A stretch of DNA of 64,000 nt, from contig CAYJBY010000012.1 in assembly GCA_964368645.1 (NCBI GenBank), positions 1 to 64,000 of the forward strand, written 5' to 3'. This stretch comes from JAEDHM01 sp964368645. Lineage in GTDB: Bacteria; Bacillota; Clostridia; Christensenellales; CAG-1252. Position numbers and translations under genes: made by a program. Shown here piece after piece: positions 25,701 to 33,359 of the stretch. Position 1 is the stretch's first letter; each line of letters begins with the position of its first letter. The notes beneath the pieces are model-generated. The model was not told the origin of the DNA and ran no database searches. It saw only the letters and a list, made by a program, of their open reading frames with translations.

Positions 25701-26119
25701 ACTATGGAATAATCGTGGGTGTGTCCCTTGATTTCCTTAGCGTTGCAACGCGTACATACGCCGTTTACGTAATCGTGCCCCAAGGAATCCGTGTACGAAT
25801 CGGAATGCGTATCGCCGCAGATTGAGCATACGTGCTTCGTATAACCTATATCCGAACAGGTTGAGTTGACTACGGTGTCTGCATAGGTGTGTCCCTTTGC
25901 AGGCAAGGTTTCGGTATATGTATGCTGACATTTATCGCAAACAAAAACCGCAGTTCCCGTTTCCGTACAAGTCGGCTCCGCAGTAACTACCTTAGCGTAG
26001 GTATGCTCGCAGTTGCTGTCGCCTGAAGACGGTGTTAACTCGCCGCAAGCAACAAAAGCCGCGGCAACCGCCATAAGCAAAAAGCATAACACCAATAACG
26101 TAAATCTTCTTTTTTGCAT
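19763..26119 (-). CDS. Giant repeat lipoprotein with Cys-rich modules
   Basis: This 2118-aa predicted surface lipoprotein begins with a signal peptide and a lipobox ending in VAC-G (Cys25). Residues about 35-320 are tandem modules of about 45 aa with the pattern ATCTExG..x2-Cys-x2-Cys..LPAxGH, each carrying a Cys in the TCTE segment and a CxxC pair. A beta domain (about 320-465, with TVWYLGANG and TTHFSYYF segments) follows, then more Cys modules to about 800. The remaining 1300 residues are some 16 divergent repeats of 70-95 aa built as VxVYVDGxY..TFxSxxxM..YF..GxYxAYF, which I do not recognise as a named family. No LPxTG anchor or catalytic motif is visible. Function is unknown; an adhesive or matrix stalk is a guess. 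Confidence 0.85.
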   Translation of the reverse strand: MQKRRFTLLVLCFLLMAVAAAFVACGELTPSSGDSNCEHTYAKVVTAEPTCTETGTAVFVCDKCQHTYTETLPAKGHTYADTVVNSTCSDIGYTKHVCSICGDTHSDSYTDSLGHDYVNGVCTRCNAKEIKGHTHDYSIVTVEKAATCMDSGIEKRSCACGEYVTSLTVPTGHSYTVSVTAPACTSEGYTLHTCIKCNDSYKDTITAALGHSLSAYEVSKASTCAVKGTAVATCSICKAEVAKELALSARHTYDEGAVTLAATCTEEGVRTYTCTDCGVTKTAVIGKVSHSYGEAADGISTCANCGNTKKVLGDKSQTSSVISVDTISSVSGDTAVKDVEIELSHASVVIDPATLEQFALAGGALELSVLPAEQAAVTEAKKALSAGDLAQIKDANILSFSAKLGVDAVSEFEGKLSVTIPYTLSADDDPNALTVWYLGANGLVKIENSVYSNGFVTFETTHFSYYFAEIEETSCEVVGHAYVKTVVPATCSEKGYTVSSCSKCGKTTIGEYRDALKHEYEGKVKKAADCTHKGVKEYICTKCGNSYVEELSATGHNAVKDAPLAAGCVTSGLTAGSHCTLCGEVFVKQTVITAIGHDFTSKVTKEATETEAGEITYSCSRCDYSYQEVIAAIGIKYDEGTITRAATCTEKGEKTFTALSGTASYTEEIPALGHDFVNHDAIAPTCTEDGCREYVTCSRCDYTNKAAVAALGHKYERKTDSPTCTADGLATYVCSACSHSYTEVLPASGHVDGNGDCYCDKCATYLNEGLVKVSFSFRSEIDLGYTYLSSDLFADATVTPEELIEGRSAEFAKLLKDKGFDAADLIISSVTPVSATAYEVVFDSAKGASDEVTVSTYINGDLSATETVAFVKLQIYLTSLTQELRARYVVDEVTNDESGNVKIYCTVKLSVMLYADGEYKETVDFETLDQLNAYLDGLSSVYEQYAMTMIAGGGGYQIYADSKNANRVYATVYLGSDAIYNSLPFDDVEDYEEFADSLKEKYSDFDFAENCEGNAYTITFTEQVQKVGYLYVFADYEQKDVVLIDDAVQSHLDRYTSTYEDFGYTVTVNYVGDDIYLYANKLVAVKFNLELVDGGNVISMDFDTQEELVNVVKQYLYMGYTVADETQFFVKMESGKNPISVIVVADKEGNVIKRFEIGSAESMEVVRIRLQSLLDANGYTVSEAVESNGCRTLTVGTSTKIDVLINGELVSSQTLTSETVEQFVKNVKDQYEPIGTVVVTEGSGSISVDVTLVMKIELVVLGVSKGTMSFDNTSDFVSYLSELLKTYREYKVEMQKASDGGVLVNVREKTTFSCTVTVTFPDEESETRTFSEADAYNNFFAELRESYPETEYEFLLITEPDSEGADSVMKLTIRERTDIHTTVKVLTDEGKELFTLQLTAGKDDYQKCVTDKLKTDYADINYVIVDYKTENGVVTYTVEVREIDKSATVTFVINDEKAFEKKYETAEDLNEVFVVVLKLIENCGITKEVSYDGNNVSVAMELDSYVLKVELLGEQKAAVEYTTAAEFATAVGELIVESLKNDISAKVEDDVIEIVVTERPPVGAVYVKVYVLGELTVTKQFTAEQADEIQPYIDSLEEEYADMTMKVIPSNNDYYVYFNQKTVVIEKYFLVVETEDGTELSKVECKDYDELKDAIGSAEDRYVSLGYVVVSNTNLNDVTTIVVKLAETPVTRVNVKTYVNGEYYGDISFETEDEMNEDINDYFKNTYVFEKLEKDAEGQYLAYYVSEEYNPVTVKLYVDGKANSTTNFKSKTAMEQSLATYFGEESTICFTEYEEDESGVYFAYFTTGSDQTFLLNVKVYLDDVYSETITFKSEDKMNAELRDYLNGYSFNGVTQTDDGTYKASYSKLITEDNTVYVDVFVDHKFKQSITYASKDAMMAAIKTLFGEEYRFLQVEENGSRYSASFTSEPETTTIEVALYVNQEYYGKATYDSLDKMNEFVKNYFFSTEYTFVELLQDANGGYCAYFNYVEQPKEPQITVYLYVDGIYDSQTTFDSKEIMDESIEYIFYGQSELDNIEQVDDYTYNAYYKSVADPVEYFYVSLFLDNEFISQSSYTSEEEANAAAPTLFGEGYVLVSIEPLDNGIAVFFETQAEVTVNE

Positions 26120-26158
26120 AATCCAATCTCCTGATTATATCAATAAAACGCACTTATC

Positions 26159-26179
26159 ATTCTGCCGCAACGGCAGAAT
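26159..26179. promoter_or_regulatory. Leader hairpin upstream of the giant lipoprotein
   Basis: A perfect 9-bp inverted repeat ATTCTGCCG-CAA-CGGCAGAAT lies 40 bp upstream of the lipoprotein start and has no T tract. It could be an operator or an mRNA leader hairpin. Confidence 0.45.
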
Positions 26180-26393
26180 ACCCTCTATCATTACAATTAA
26201 TCGTTTTGCTACTAAAAGTTATTTTATAACTATTCAAAAAAAGTTGCAATAGCTTTAGCGTAAAATAATCGGCATCGCACAGTAAAAAATTATAAAACCA
26301 CACCGCTTTTAACCGGAATAACGAGCTTGCTTTGAGTTGATTTGCATAAATTATGAACGTCAGTTCTCAATAGCCTTTTATAAATTAACTTTT

Positions 26394-26561
26394 TTGTTCC
26401 TAAGCTTATTCCGCTATAACAAAAAATCGGATTTCACTAAGCCTATTCGTCAAAGCATAATCGGCTTTCACTAGGCTTATTCGTCAAAACAAATCGGCTT
26501 TCTCTAAGATTATTTCGTCAAAACAAATCGGCTTTCGTTAAGTTCGTTCAACCATAACAAA
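26394..26561. repeat. Degenerate tandem repeat, 33-34 bp unit
   Basis: Four units starting TCGG(C/A)TTTC at 26427, 26461, 26494 and 26528 end in GTCAAA(A/G)CA-like sequence, with a fifth, more diverged unit upstream (26394-26426). This fills most of the gene-free gap 26120-26649. Confidence 0.8.
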
Positions 26562-26649
26562 AAACAGTGAGTTTAACGCAGATTTGTGTGGTTAAAGTCA
26601 CTGTTTTAGCTATATTTTTTGTACTGTTTTAGCTATACCTGTTATTCGG

Positions 26650-27365
26650 TTAAGCGTCGGCTTGGGGCAAGGTCGTACGTTTTTTCATTGCCTTGGCTAT
26701 TGCGGTGTAAGCGAACGCCACGCCTAGGACGAAAACCACCAATATCAATATCCAATAGAAGGAGCCGAGGAATAACGAATCGGTGGGATCTGTGGAAAAC
26801 CCGAAAACGCCTGCACTGCCGCCGTAATTGAGAAAAGCGTAGGGGTAGTTATGACCGCCGCCGAAATCCCAGTTTGCAAGGTAGCCTGCCAAGGCGAAAA
26901 ACAAATAATAAACGGGGGGAATTGCGGAGAAAAGGGCTTTTTTGTAGGTGAAATTGCCCTCCCAGTCGAAAAGTACGTAATCCAAAATCGCAAACAAAGG
27001 AACCACTACGTGAGTCAGCACGTTAGCCGCCGACCACGCCGCCGCGCCGAAAAAGGGCGCAAGCATCGTGCAGAACACAACGCCCGTCAAGGTTATGGAC
27101 ACGGTAAAAACCTGTTTTACCACTCGGAGCCATTGAGGATAAAGCTGTTTTTTCATTATCAGCTCGGCAATCATCACTCCTGCGCACGCCAAACAGGTCA
27201 CGCCAATCCAAATGTTGGACTGTATGGTAAAATACAAGAGTAGCGTCAAGCCGCCCATAAAGGAGTCGGAGCCTGTAGACGCGCACAAGGCAATGCCCGT
27301 GTAATTGCGCTAACGCCGACTATCAGCTTAAAAATTACGGAAATAATTTTCTTGGTATCATTCAT
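26650..27365 (-). pseudogene. Pr6Pr-family membrane protein, frameshifted
   Basis: The reading frame is split. MNDTKKIISVIFKLIVGVSAIT begins at the ATG at 27365. After an ACAC dinucleotide near 27297-27304 the match continues in another frame as GIALCASTGSDSF and runs to 26650. Joined, it would be about 238 aa with six or seven transmembrane helices, a W-rich loop (LANWDFGGGHNYPY) and the VVPLFAILDY helix, which I associate with the Pr6Pr/FAR-17a group of bacterial membrane proteins. Function is unknown. The 716-bp span is not a multiple of three, so this is either a true one-event frameshift or a sequencing error. Confidence 0.75.
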
Positions 27366-27584
27366 CAAAAGTACCGTCCGAAAAGGATTTTGCCGCACAA
27401 AGCTCCTAAAAACACAGACGGCGGCAATAGTTATATTATATCGCGAACCCTGCCGCAAGTAAAGAATTAAGTTTTTATAAGTCGACATTTTTACCGCTTT
27501 TTCTTAAAAATATCCGAGGTTTCGCTCAATAGTTGCCGTGGTGTCCGCGAAAGCCCCAAGCGCGGTAATAAAAATCTAAACACT

Positions 27585-27830
27585 ACCGAAGCTACTTTTC
27601 AAAAAAACACTACCACCGATTTTTTTCTCAAAACCAATGCTTGTAACGAACAGCTTTTCAAGAAACGCTACCGCCAAGCCACTTTTCAAAAAACCTCACG
27701 ACTAAACCATTTTCATAAGGAATGGCACAGCAAGCCACTTTTCAAAATGAACGTCACCGTCAAAAAGCATAGAAAATCACTGCCGAACAGCTTTTCAAGG
27801 AACGCTACCGAAGCCACTTTTCAAAAACAG
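27585..27830. repeat. Interspersed CACTTTTCAAAA repeat region
   Basis: The motif AAGCCACTTTTCAAAA or a close variant appears four times (about 27589, 27673, 27733, 27812), alternating with AACAGCTTTTCAAG(A/G)AACGCTACCG twice. The gap 27489-27959 holds no supported gene. Confidence 0.65.
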
Positions 27831-27959
27831 TTAATAATCCTTAACCGCACAAACCGCCAAAGGCGAAGCGGAGCGTTGTATCGTCTTATAAGAATCGCCC
27901 TTATTAAGCGGCGGCAGTAAGCGGAGTTAGGGCGGCTTTGCCGAAGAAAGGTTTTGCTA

Positions 27960-27989
27960 TTGACAAAAGCCCCCTAAAGCCCTTATAAT
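27960..27989 (+). promoter_or_regulatory. Promoter of the FAD oxidoreductase operon
   Basis: Perfect -35 TTGACA (27960-27965) and perfect -10 TATAAT (27984-27989), 18-nt spacer, 40 bp upstream of the start codon. Confidence 0.8.
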
Positions 27990-28028
27990 GACTAGGTGCG
28001 CCGTTCTCGGCGCGTTTACGGAGGTTTG

Positions 28029-29270
28029 ATGAAAAAGGACGTAGTAGTTATCGGCGGCGGCCCTGCCGGTTTGGCGGCGGCTGTAGCGGCGAAGGACGCA
28101 GGTGCGGACGTTTTGTTAATCGAAAGAGAGGCTAAGCTGGGCGGAATCCTCAAGCAGTGTATTCACGACGGTTTCGGTCTGATTACCTTTAAGGAAAAAC
28201 TTACCGGTCCCGAGTATTCGGGCAGATACGTAGATAAGTTCACAGCGTGCGGCGCGGATTGTATGACGCTGACGTTCGTAACCTCTATAACGGCTTATGA
28301 CGGCGGCTACCGCATTACCGTAGTCAACCGTGACGGCGTAAAGGTTATCGATACCAAGGCTATCGTTTTGGCGACGGGCTGTAGAGAACGCACCGCAAGA
28401 CAGGTTTTTATACAAGGCACTCGCCCAGCGGGGATTTTTACCGCAGGCACGGCACAGCACTTCGTCAACCTAATGGGTGAAATGCCCACCAAGCGTTGCG
28501 TGATTTTAGGCAGCGGCGATATAGGCTTGATAATGGCGAGAAGACTGACGCTTGAAGGAGCGGAGGTTGTCGGTGTTTTCGAGGCGAAATCCACTCCCGG
28601 CGGCTTAACCCGTAACATACACCAATGTCTTAAGGATTTTGGTATTCCCCTGCACCTTTCCCATACGGTGACGCGCGTTTTCGGACAAGAGCGTTTGACC
28701 GCCGTTGAGGTCGCCGCGGTGGACGACAAAATGCGCCCCATCGCAGGCACGGAGCAGATTATCGAATGTGACGCTTTGATTCTTTCCGTAGGCTTGATTC
28801 CCGAAAACGAGCTGGCGGAGAATCTGGGCGCAACCCTTTCCAACTCCTCTAAAGGTCCCGTCTGCGACCAAAGATATATGACCTCGTTAGACGGAGTATT
28901 TTGCTGCGGCAACGCTTTGCACGTCAATGACCTAGTGGATTACGTCAGCGAAAACGCGGATTTCGCAGGTCGCTATGCGGCTACTTACGCCAAGTCCGAG
29001 AGGACGCTGATTGACGTAAAGACGGATAAAAAGTTTTTGTACGCGGTACCCTCTAAACTGGATATTCAAGCCGACCTCAGCTCGGTTATCGTTTATTTCC
29101 GCGCGGCGTCCGAGCTAAAGGACGTTACGCTGACCGTCAAGGCAGGCGGCAAAACCGTAATTACCAAAAAATACCGCAATTTGCGCCCACCGGAGATGGA
29201 AAAGCTCCGTTTGGACTTTTCGCAATGCGGACTGACGGCTGACAGCGAAGTGCTATTATCTTTGGAATAA
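28029..29270 (+). CDS. FAD/NAD-dependent oxidoreductase (GlpA-associated type)
   Basis: This 413-aa flavoprotein has the pyridine nucleotide-disulphide oxidoreductase fold. An N-terminal FAD site (IGGGPAGLAAAVAA) is followed by ATGCRERTAR, a second Rossmann motif for NAD(P) (ILGSGDIGLIMARR, about 160-173) and a C-terminal FAD contact in DGVFCCGNALHVNDLVD. No redox-active CxxxxC pair is seen. In clostridia such proteins normally sit between an anaerobic glycerol-3-phosphate dehydrogenase GlpA and a DUF1667 protein; here GlpA is missing upstream. I start it at the ATG at 28029, 5 nt after GGAGGT, not at upstream codons. Electron acceptor and substrate are not evident. Confidence 0.85.
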   Translation: MKKDVVVIGGGPAGLAAAVAAKDAGADVLLIEREAKLGGILKQCIHDGFGLITFKEKLTGPEYSGRYVDKFTACGADCMTLTFVTSITAYDGGYRITVVNRDGVKVIDTKAIVLATGCRERTARQVFIQGTRPAGIFTAGTAQHFVNLMGEMPTKRCVILGSGDIGLIMARRLTLEGAEVVGVFEAKSTPGGLTRNIHQCLKDFGIPLHLSHTVTRVFGQERLTAVEVAAVDDKMRPIAGTEQIIECDALILSVGLIPENELAENLGATLSNSSKGPVCDQRYMTSLDGVFCCGNALHVNDLVDYVSENADFAGRYAATYAKSERTLIDVKTDKKFLYAVPSKLDIQADLSSVIVYFRAASELKDVTLTVKAGGKTVITKKYRNLRPPEMEKLRLDFSQCGLTADSEVLLSLE

Positions 29271-29282
29271 GGAGGCGGCGTT

Positions 29283-29618
29283 ATGGATCTTGTATGTATC
29301 GTATGCCCCAACAGCTGTAAACTCACTATCGAAAACGGCACGGTAACAGGCGCGACCTGTAACAGAGGCGTGCAGTTTGCTAAGGACGAGGTTACTAACC
29401 CTATGCGCACGGTATGCACCACGGTAGCCACCGTTTTTGAGGAATGCCCCGTACTTCCCGTTCGCACCGATAAGGAAATCCCCAAGAACCGTATGTTCGA
29501 CCTTATCGCGCTGACCAAGGGCTTTAAGCTGGATCACAAGGTAAAGCGCGGCGACGTGGTAATGGAAAAGGTCTTAGGCACCGACGCCAACCTAATTGCC
29601 ACAGGCTCGATAGATTAA
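29283..29618 (+). CDS. DUF1667 Cys-rich protein
   Basis: This 111-aa protein starts with CIVCPNSCKL and continues ATCNRG, giving a CxxCPxxC...C arrangement that could hold an iron-sulphur cluster or metal. It matches the DUF1667 family, which accompanies FAD oxidoreductases of the glycerol-3-phosphate dehydrogenase type and is thought to be an electron-transfer partner. It begins 12 nt after the oxidoreductase gene with AGGAGG and is followed by a terminator, so the two form a two-gene operon. Confidence 0.88.
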   Translation: MDLVCIVCPNSCKLTIENGTVTGATCNRGVQFAKDEVTNPMRTVCTTVATVFEECPVLPVRTDKEIPKNRMFDLIALTKGFKLDHKVKRGDVVMEKVLGTDANLIATGSID

Positions 29619-29640
29619 AGCTTAACGACTGATAAAAAAT

Positions 29641-29666
29641 GCGGTTGCTTCAATCGCTTTTTTTAT
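29641..29666 (+). terminator. Terminator of the oxidoreductase operon
   Basis: GCGGTTG-CTT-CAATCGC (one G:U pair) followed by a T7 tract, 23 bp after the DUF1667 stop codon. Confidence 0.8.
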
Positions 29667-29738
29667 ATCGAAACACAGCCGATATTCCTGCAATATCCGA
29701 TATTATTATCGGTAGCAAACGACAACGGAGATGACACT

Positions 29739-30536
29739 ATGAAAAAAAGTTTTGAATATAAGGTCACGGACACGGGCAACGGGATTTACCTCGTCAACGA
29801 GGGCTTTAGCACAATGTTCGTAATATGCGGCGAGGAGCGGGCCTTGGTTCTCGACTGCGGCACGGGTGTAGGAGATTTTGCGGCGGTTATCCGCGGTATT
29901 ACCTCTCTGCCTTATGACGTGGCTCTTACCCACGCACACGTGGACCACGCAGGCGGAAGAGGACAATTTGAAAGGCTTTTCGTAGGCGAAAAGGACGTAA
30001 CCGAGGTAAAAAAGATAAGCGTTATTCTGCGCAAGGGCTATGCGGTGATAGCGAAAAGCGGCTTGAACGCCACCTTAAAGGGCACCCGTTTTTCCCCCGT
30101 CAAGAAGGAACCGAAGCTGATTCCTCTTAAGGAAGGCGACACTTTCCCCTTGGGCGGCAGAACGATAACAGTGTACGAAACCCCAGGGCACACCCTCGGC
30201 TCCCTTTCCTATCTGGACGACAAGACGCGCACGATTTTCATAGGTGACGTAGCCAACGAGGAGCTATTAATGTTCCTGCCCCACGCCACGACGATAGAAG
30301 AGATGCTTGCCACTCACGCCAAGCTTTTAGACTTGGATTACGACACCGTTTGGTCGTCACACCACAACCTGCCCTGCACTAAGGCGGAAATAAAAACCTG
30401 CCGCGACGGAGCGTTGCAGGTCTTTAACAAATATACGAAAAACTCGGTTTTGAGATTCTTCGCTGTAAACACGTATAAGGGTTTCAGGTTGCTTTATCGT
30501 CCGACCAACGTCAGAATAAAACACAAAAATCCCTGA
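29739..30536 (+). CDS. MBL-fold metallohydrolase
   Basis: This 265-aa protein has the metallo-beta-lactamase fold. The metal motif THAHVDHAG (HxHxDH) is at about residues 65-73, a later metal-ligand His is in TPGHTLGS (about 150-157), a bridging Asp in FIGDVAN and a closing SSHH. It resembles uncharacterised hydrolases of the glyoxalase-II-like branch. Substrate is unknown. It stands alone with a CGGAGA ribosome site. A palindrome CCGATA-TTAT-TATCGG (29697-29712) lies just upstream and may be an operator. Confidence 0.85.
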   Translation: MKKSFEYKVTDTGNGIYLVNEGFSTMFVICGEERALVLDCGTGVGDFAAVIRGITSLPYDVALTHAHVDHAGGRGQFERLFVGEKDVTEVKKISVILRKGYAVIAKSGLNATLKGTRFSPVKKEPKLIPLKEGDTFPLGGRTITVYETPGHTLGSLSYLDDKTRTIFIGDVANEELLMFLPHATTIEEMLATHAKLLDLDYDTVWSSHHNLPCTKAEIKTCRDGALQVFNKYTKNSVLRFFAVNTYKGFRLLYRPTNVRIKHKNP

Positions 30537-30572
30537 TTATCCGCTATTTTTACGGTTGCTTAATTACCTATT

Positions 30573-31286
30573 TTACAGTCTTTTAATCACTATTGCCAAA
30601 AAATTAAGGTAGTCGCAGGCTCCTGCCTCGACTGCTTTTTTGTCGTTAGCGGCGTACTCGTTATCGCAGGCAATCCAGTCTTTCCACAGCTCTAAGTTAC
30701 CCTCCATCTCCTTAACGGAAAACTCAATTCCCTCGGTGGCTCCGATAATATCGCACCAATAGTCCTTGTCGTGAATGTAGTCTAGCTGTTCCGCCGTCCA
30801 AGAGGTCAGAAGAGCCTGCGGCAACGCGCTGTGCAAATCCTTTTTCATACCCGGCACGGCTATGTAAATATAACCGCCGCGCTTCACGTACGGCAATAGC
30901 TTCTCACCTAAAAAACTCTTGTCACGTCCGAAATAATTGTAGGAATCAGTGCATACGACCGCGTCAAAAAACTCCTTGGCGTAGGGCAAATCAACCGCGT
31001 CCGCTTTTATGGGAATTATGCGGTTGCCGTTAAGCCCCTCGCTTTCAAAAAACCGCATATTCTCGCTGGGATCGCTCCACAGGTCGGTGGCAAAAACCCG
31101 ACAGCCGTATTCCTTGACGAGAAATACCGAGGTCAGTCCTTGTCCGCTTCCTAAATCCATAACCGTGTCCTTACCGTCAATCGCCGCGTTAAGCAGCAGT
31201 TCCTCCTCCAGTTTTATCGGATTAGGTCCCATAATTTTGGCAAAGTAGTGTGGTGTTTGATACTTTTCACTTTTTACGTATTGCAT
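30573..31286 (-). CDS. Class I SAM-dependent methyltransferase
   Basis: This 237-aa protein has the Rossmann methyltransferase fold: DLGSGQGLTS is motif I (about residues 46-55), ATDLW is motif II, and KADAVDLPYAKEFFDAVVCTDSYNY is the motif III/IV region. It is closest in style to small-molecule methyltransferases; the substrate is not evident. The ATG at 31286 (MQYVKSEKY) is preferred over upstream in-frame codons reaching 31331, because an AAGAGG site precedes it. Its promoter lies at 31507-31535, giving an unusually long leader of about 215 nt. Confidence 0.85.
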   Translation of the reverse strand: MQYVKSEKYQTPHYFAKIMGPNPIKLEEELLLNAAIDGKDTVMDLGSGQGLTSVFLVKEYGCRVFATDLWSDPSENMRFFESEGLNGNRIIPIKADAVDLPYAKEFFDAVVCTDSYNYFGRDKSFLGEKLLPYVKRGGYIYIAVPGMKKDLHSALPQALLTSWTAEQLDYIHDKDYWCDIIGATEGIEFSVKEMEGNLELWKDWIACDNEYAANDKKAVEAGACDYLNFLAIVIKRL

Positions 31287-31506
31287 AATAAGCCTCTTGC
31301 TTAATGATTTCACCCGAGGAAAGCGCGGCAACTACGTAAACCGTCAGCCTACGCGGAGCTTCCCCTCCGCACAGATGCTACAGTATGTAACTGTCTAAGG
31401 ACAATAACGGCTGTTCTTTGTAAAAAGCAACTTAGATTCCCGTATTGTATCCTCAAAAACTCCCGATATTCCGAAAGTTCTCGCTTTTGGCGCGGTGATA
31501 GGAATA

Positions 31507-31535
31507 ATTGTATCACGCCTACGGCTTTTTGTCAA
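31507..31535 (-). promoter_or_regulatory. Promoter of the methyltransferase gene
   Basis: On the minus strand a perfect -35 TTGACA (31530-31535) and -10 TACAAT (31507-31512) are 17 nt apart. The predicted leader contains a hairpin GCGGAG-GGGAAG-CTCCGC (about 31350-31370) and matches no riboswitch class I can recognise. Confidence 0.65.
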
Positions 31536-31617
31536 TAGAGGTTTGCTCGTTCCACTTACCCGATTTGGTTTTTCGTATATATTTCGGCACGGTAACGCTT
31601 TTCCACGGTGATTTCTT

Positions 31618-31862
31618 GCCATTGTGCCGCCGATTTTCCGCCCTTGCTACCGCCGATTTTTCGCCTTGTTACCGCCAACTTTTTGCCATTGTGCCGCCCT
31701 TGCTACCGCCGAGTTGATTTTTCGCCCTTGTTGCCGCCACATTCCTACTACCGACTTTCCGCCCTTGCTACCGCCGACTTTCCGCCTTTTTTTGCCCTTG
31801 TTGTCGTCGATTTCCACCCTTGTTACCGCCGATTTTTTGCCATTGTTGCCGCCGATTTTTTG
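31618..31862. repeat. Pyrimidine-rich degenerate tandem repeats
   Basis: About ten imperfect copies of a 20-25 bp unit, CCGATTTTTCGCCCTTGTTAC-like (GCCCTTGCTACCGCCGACTT and similar), run head to tail. Several frames stay open across it because the unit lacks stop codons, but they are not genes. The rest of the gap 31287-32008 is the methyltransferase leader and the trkA upstream region. Confidence 0.8.
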
Positions 31863-32008
31863 ACAAAAACCCTCGTTTTTCTTCTGTCAAAAGGTGCGCC
31901 GACTCACAACCTATAAAAAAAACAGTGCATTATCGCGCGGAGTATGGTAAAATATACTATTATGTACATCAAGCCACCGATTTATTCGGGAGCGCGAAGG
32001 AACGTATA

Positions 32009-33355
32009 ATGAAAATTGTTGTAATAGGAGTGGGCACCGTCGGTCAGGAATTGGTCGGACAGTTATCCAAGGAAGGTCACGACATAATCGTAATCGACAG
32101 CGACTCCAAAAAACTGGAATACGCCGTCAACGCTTTTGACGTTAAGGGCATAATGGGCAACGGCGCGAGCTTCGACGTTTTAACCGAGGCGGAAATCACA
32201 AGCTGTGACCTGCTGATTGCCTCCACCCCCTCTGACGAGGTTAATATTCTCTGCTGTATGGTGGCGAAAAAGCTCGGCGCGCACGACACCATTGCGAGAG
32301 TCCGCTCCCCCGAGTACTTTACGCTGTTCAAGGGCAAGGAGCTGGGGCTGAGTATGATGGTTAATCCCGAATACGAGACCGCTCTGGAAATCTCCCGTAT
32401 GCTCCGTTTTAACACGGCGATTAAGGTTGAGCCTTTTGCCGACGGCAAGGTCGATATGGTGGAAATCAAGGTCACGGAAAAGACAGGCCTTGTGGGCGTT
32501 GCCCTCAAGGATTTGCACGATAAGCTTTCCGTTAAGGTGCTGATTTGCGCAGTAGAAAGGGGCGGCAAGGTTTATATTCCCAGCGGTACTTTTTTGCTAA
32601 AGCAGGACGACAACATTTATTTAACCGCGTCTTCCGCTAACGTCTCCGAATTTTTCAAGGAAATATCCGATACCAAGGTATCCAGGAGCGCGATGATAGT
32701 CGGCGGAAGCAAAACGGCTTTTTATCTCGCCAAGGAACTGCGCAAGCAGGGCGTTAAGGTCAAAATCATCGAAAACAATATGGATAAATGCCAAGCCCTC
32801 AGCGAAACCTTGGACAAGGTTGAGATAATTCACGGCGACGGCACCGATCAGGAAGTGCTGTCAGACGAGGGCTTAAGCCGCACCGACGCCTTTATAACTC
32901 TGTGCGGAACGGACGAGCAGAATATAATTCTCGCTATGTTCGCCAAGAGCAAAAAGGTCAAAAAGGTCATTTGCAAAACCGAAAAAAGTTCCTACTTTAA
33001 GATGCTCCGCGAGGGCGGTATCGACAGCGTTGTTTCCACCAGAACCACCACCGCCGACCAAATCGTCCGCTACGTCCGCGCCAAGCAAAGCTCTCGCGGC
33101 GGCTCCGTGGATAAGCTGTACCGTATAGTCAACGACCAAGCGGAAGCGTTGGAGTTCACCGTACGTCCTGATTTTAAGGCGTTAGGCACTCCCCTTAAGA
33201 GCATTAAGCTTGCCAAAAATCTTTTAATCGCAACGATTATCCGCAACGACGAAATCATCGTTCCCGACGGCGATTCGGTTATACTTGAGGGCGACTCGGT
33301 AATCGTAGTTACCACCAACGAGTTTTCGGACGAGCTTAACGATATTCTGGAGTAG
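32009..33355 (+). CDS. trkA: Trk potassium uptake regulator TrkA
   Basis: This 448-aa cytoplasmic protein gates the TrkH channel in response to nucleotides. It is a tandem of two RCK units. The first has the Rossmann motif GVGTVGQELVGQL with VIDSD (about 7-36), the second has MIVGGSKTAFYLAKEL (about 230-245), and each is followed by a TrkA-C domain (about 140-215 and 365-448). I start it at the ATG at 32009 (MKIVVIGVGTV), where the Rossmann fold begins and GAAGGA lies upstream; the frame is open to 31820 only through the repeat tract. trkH follows after 4 nt. Confidence 0.95.
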   Translation: MKIVVIGVGTVGQELVGQLSKEGHDIIVIDSDSKKLEYAVNAFDVKGIMGNGASFDVLTEAEITSCDLLIASTPSDEVNILCCMVAKKLGAHDTIARVRSPEYFTLFKGKELGLSMMVNPEYETALEISRMLRFNTAIKVEPFADGKVDMVEIKVTEKTGLVGVALKDLHDKLSVKVLICAVERGGKVYIPSGTFLLKQDDNIYLTASSANVSEFFKEISDTKVSRSAMIVGGSKTAFYLAKELRKQGVKVKIIENNMDKCQALSETLDKVEIIHGDGTDQEVLSDEGLSRTDAFITLCGTDEQNIILAMFAKSKKVKKVICKTEKSSYFKMLREGGIDSVVSTRTTTADQIVRYVRAKQSSRGGSVDKLYRIVNDQAEALEFTVRPDFKALGTPLKSIKLAKNLLIATIIRNDEIIVPDGDSVILEGDSVIVVTTNEFSDELNDILE

Positions 33356-33359
33356 TTGT

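Noticed and set aside
31287..31505. Long methyltransferase leader considered as a SAM, SAH or THF riboswitch
   Set aside because: No consensus segments of those classes could be found by eye.
31508..31916. Several open frames across 31.5-31.9 kb
   Set aside because: They come from a stop-free pyrimidine-rich tandem repeat, not from coding sequence.
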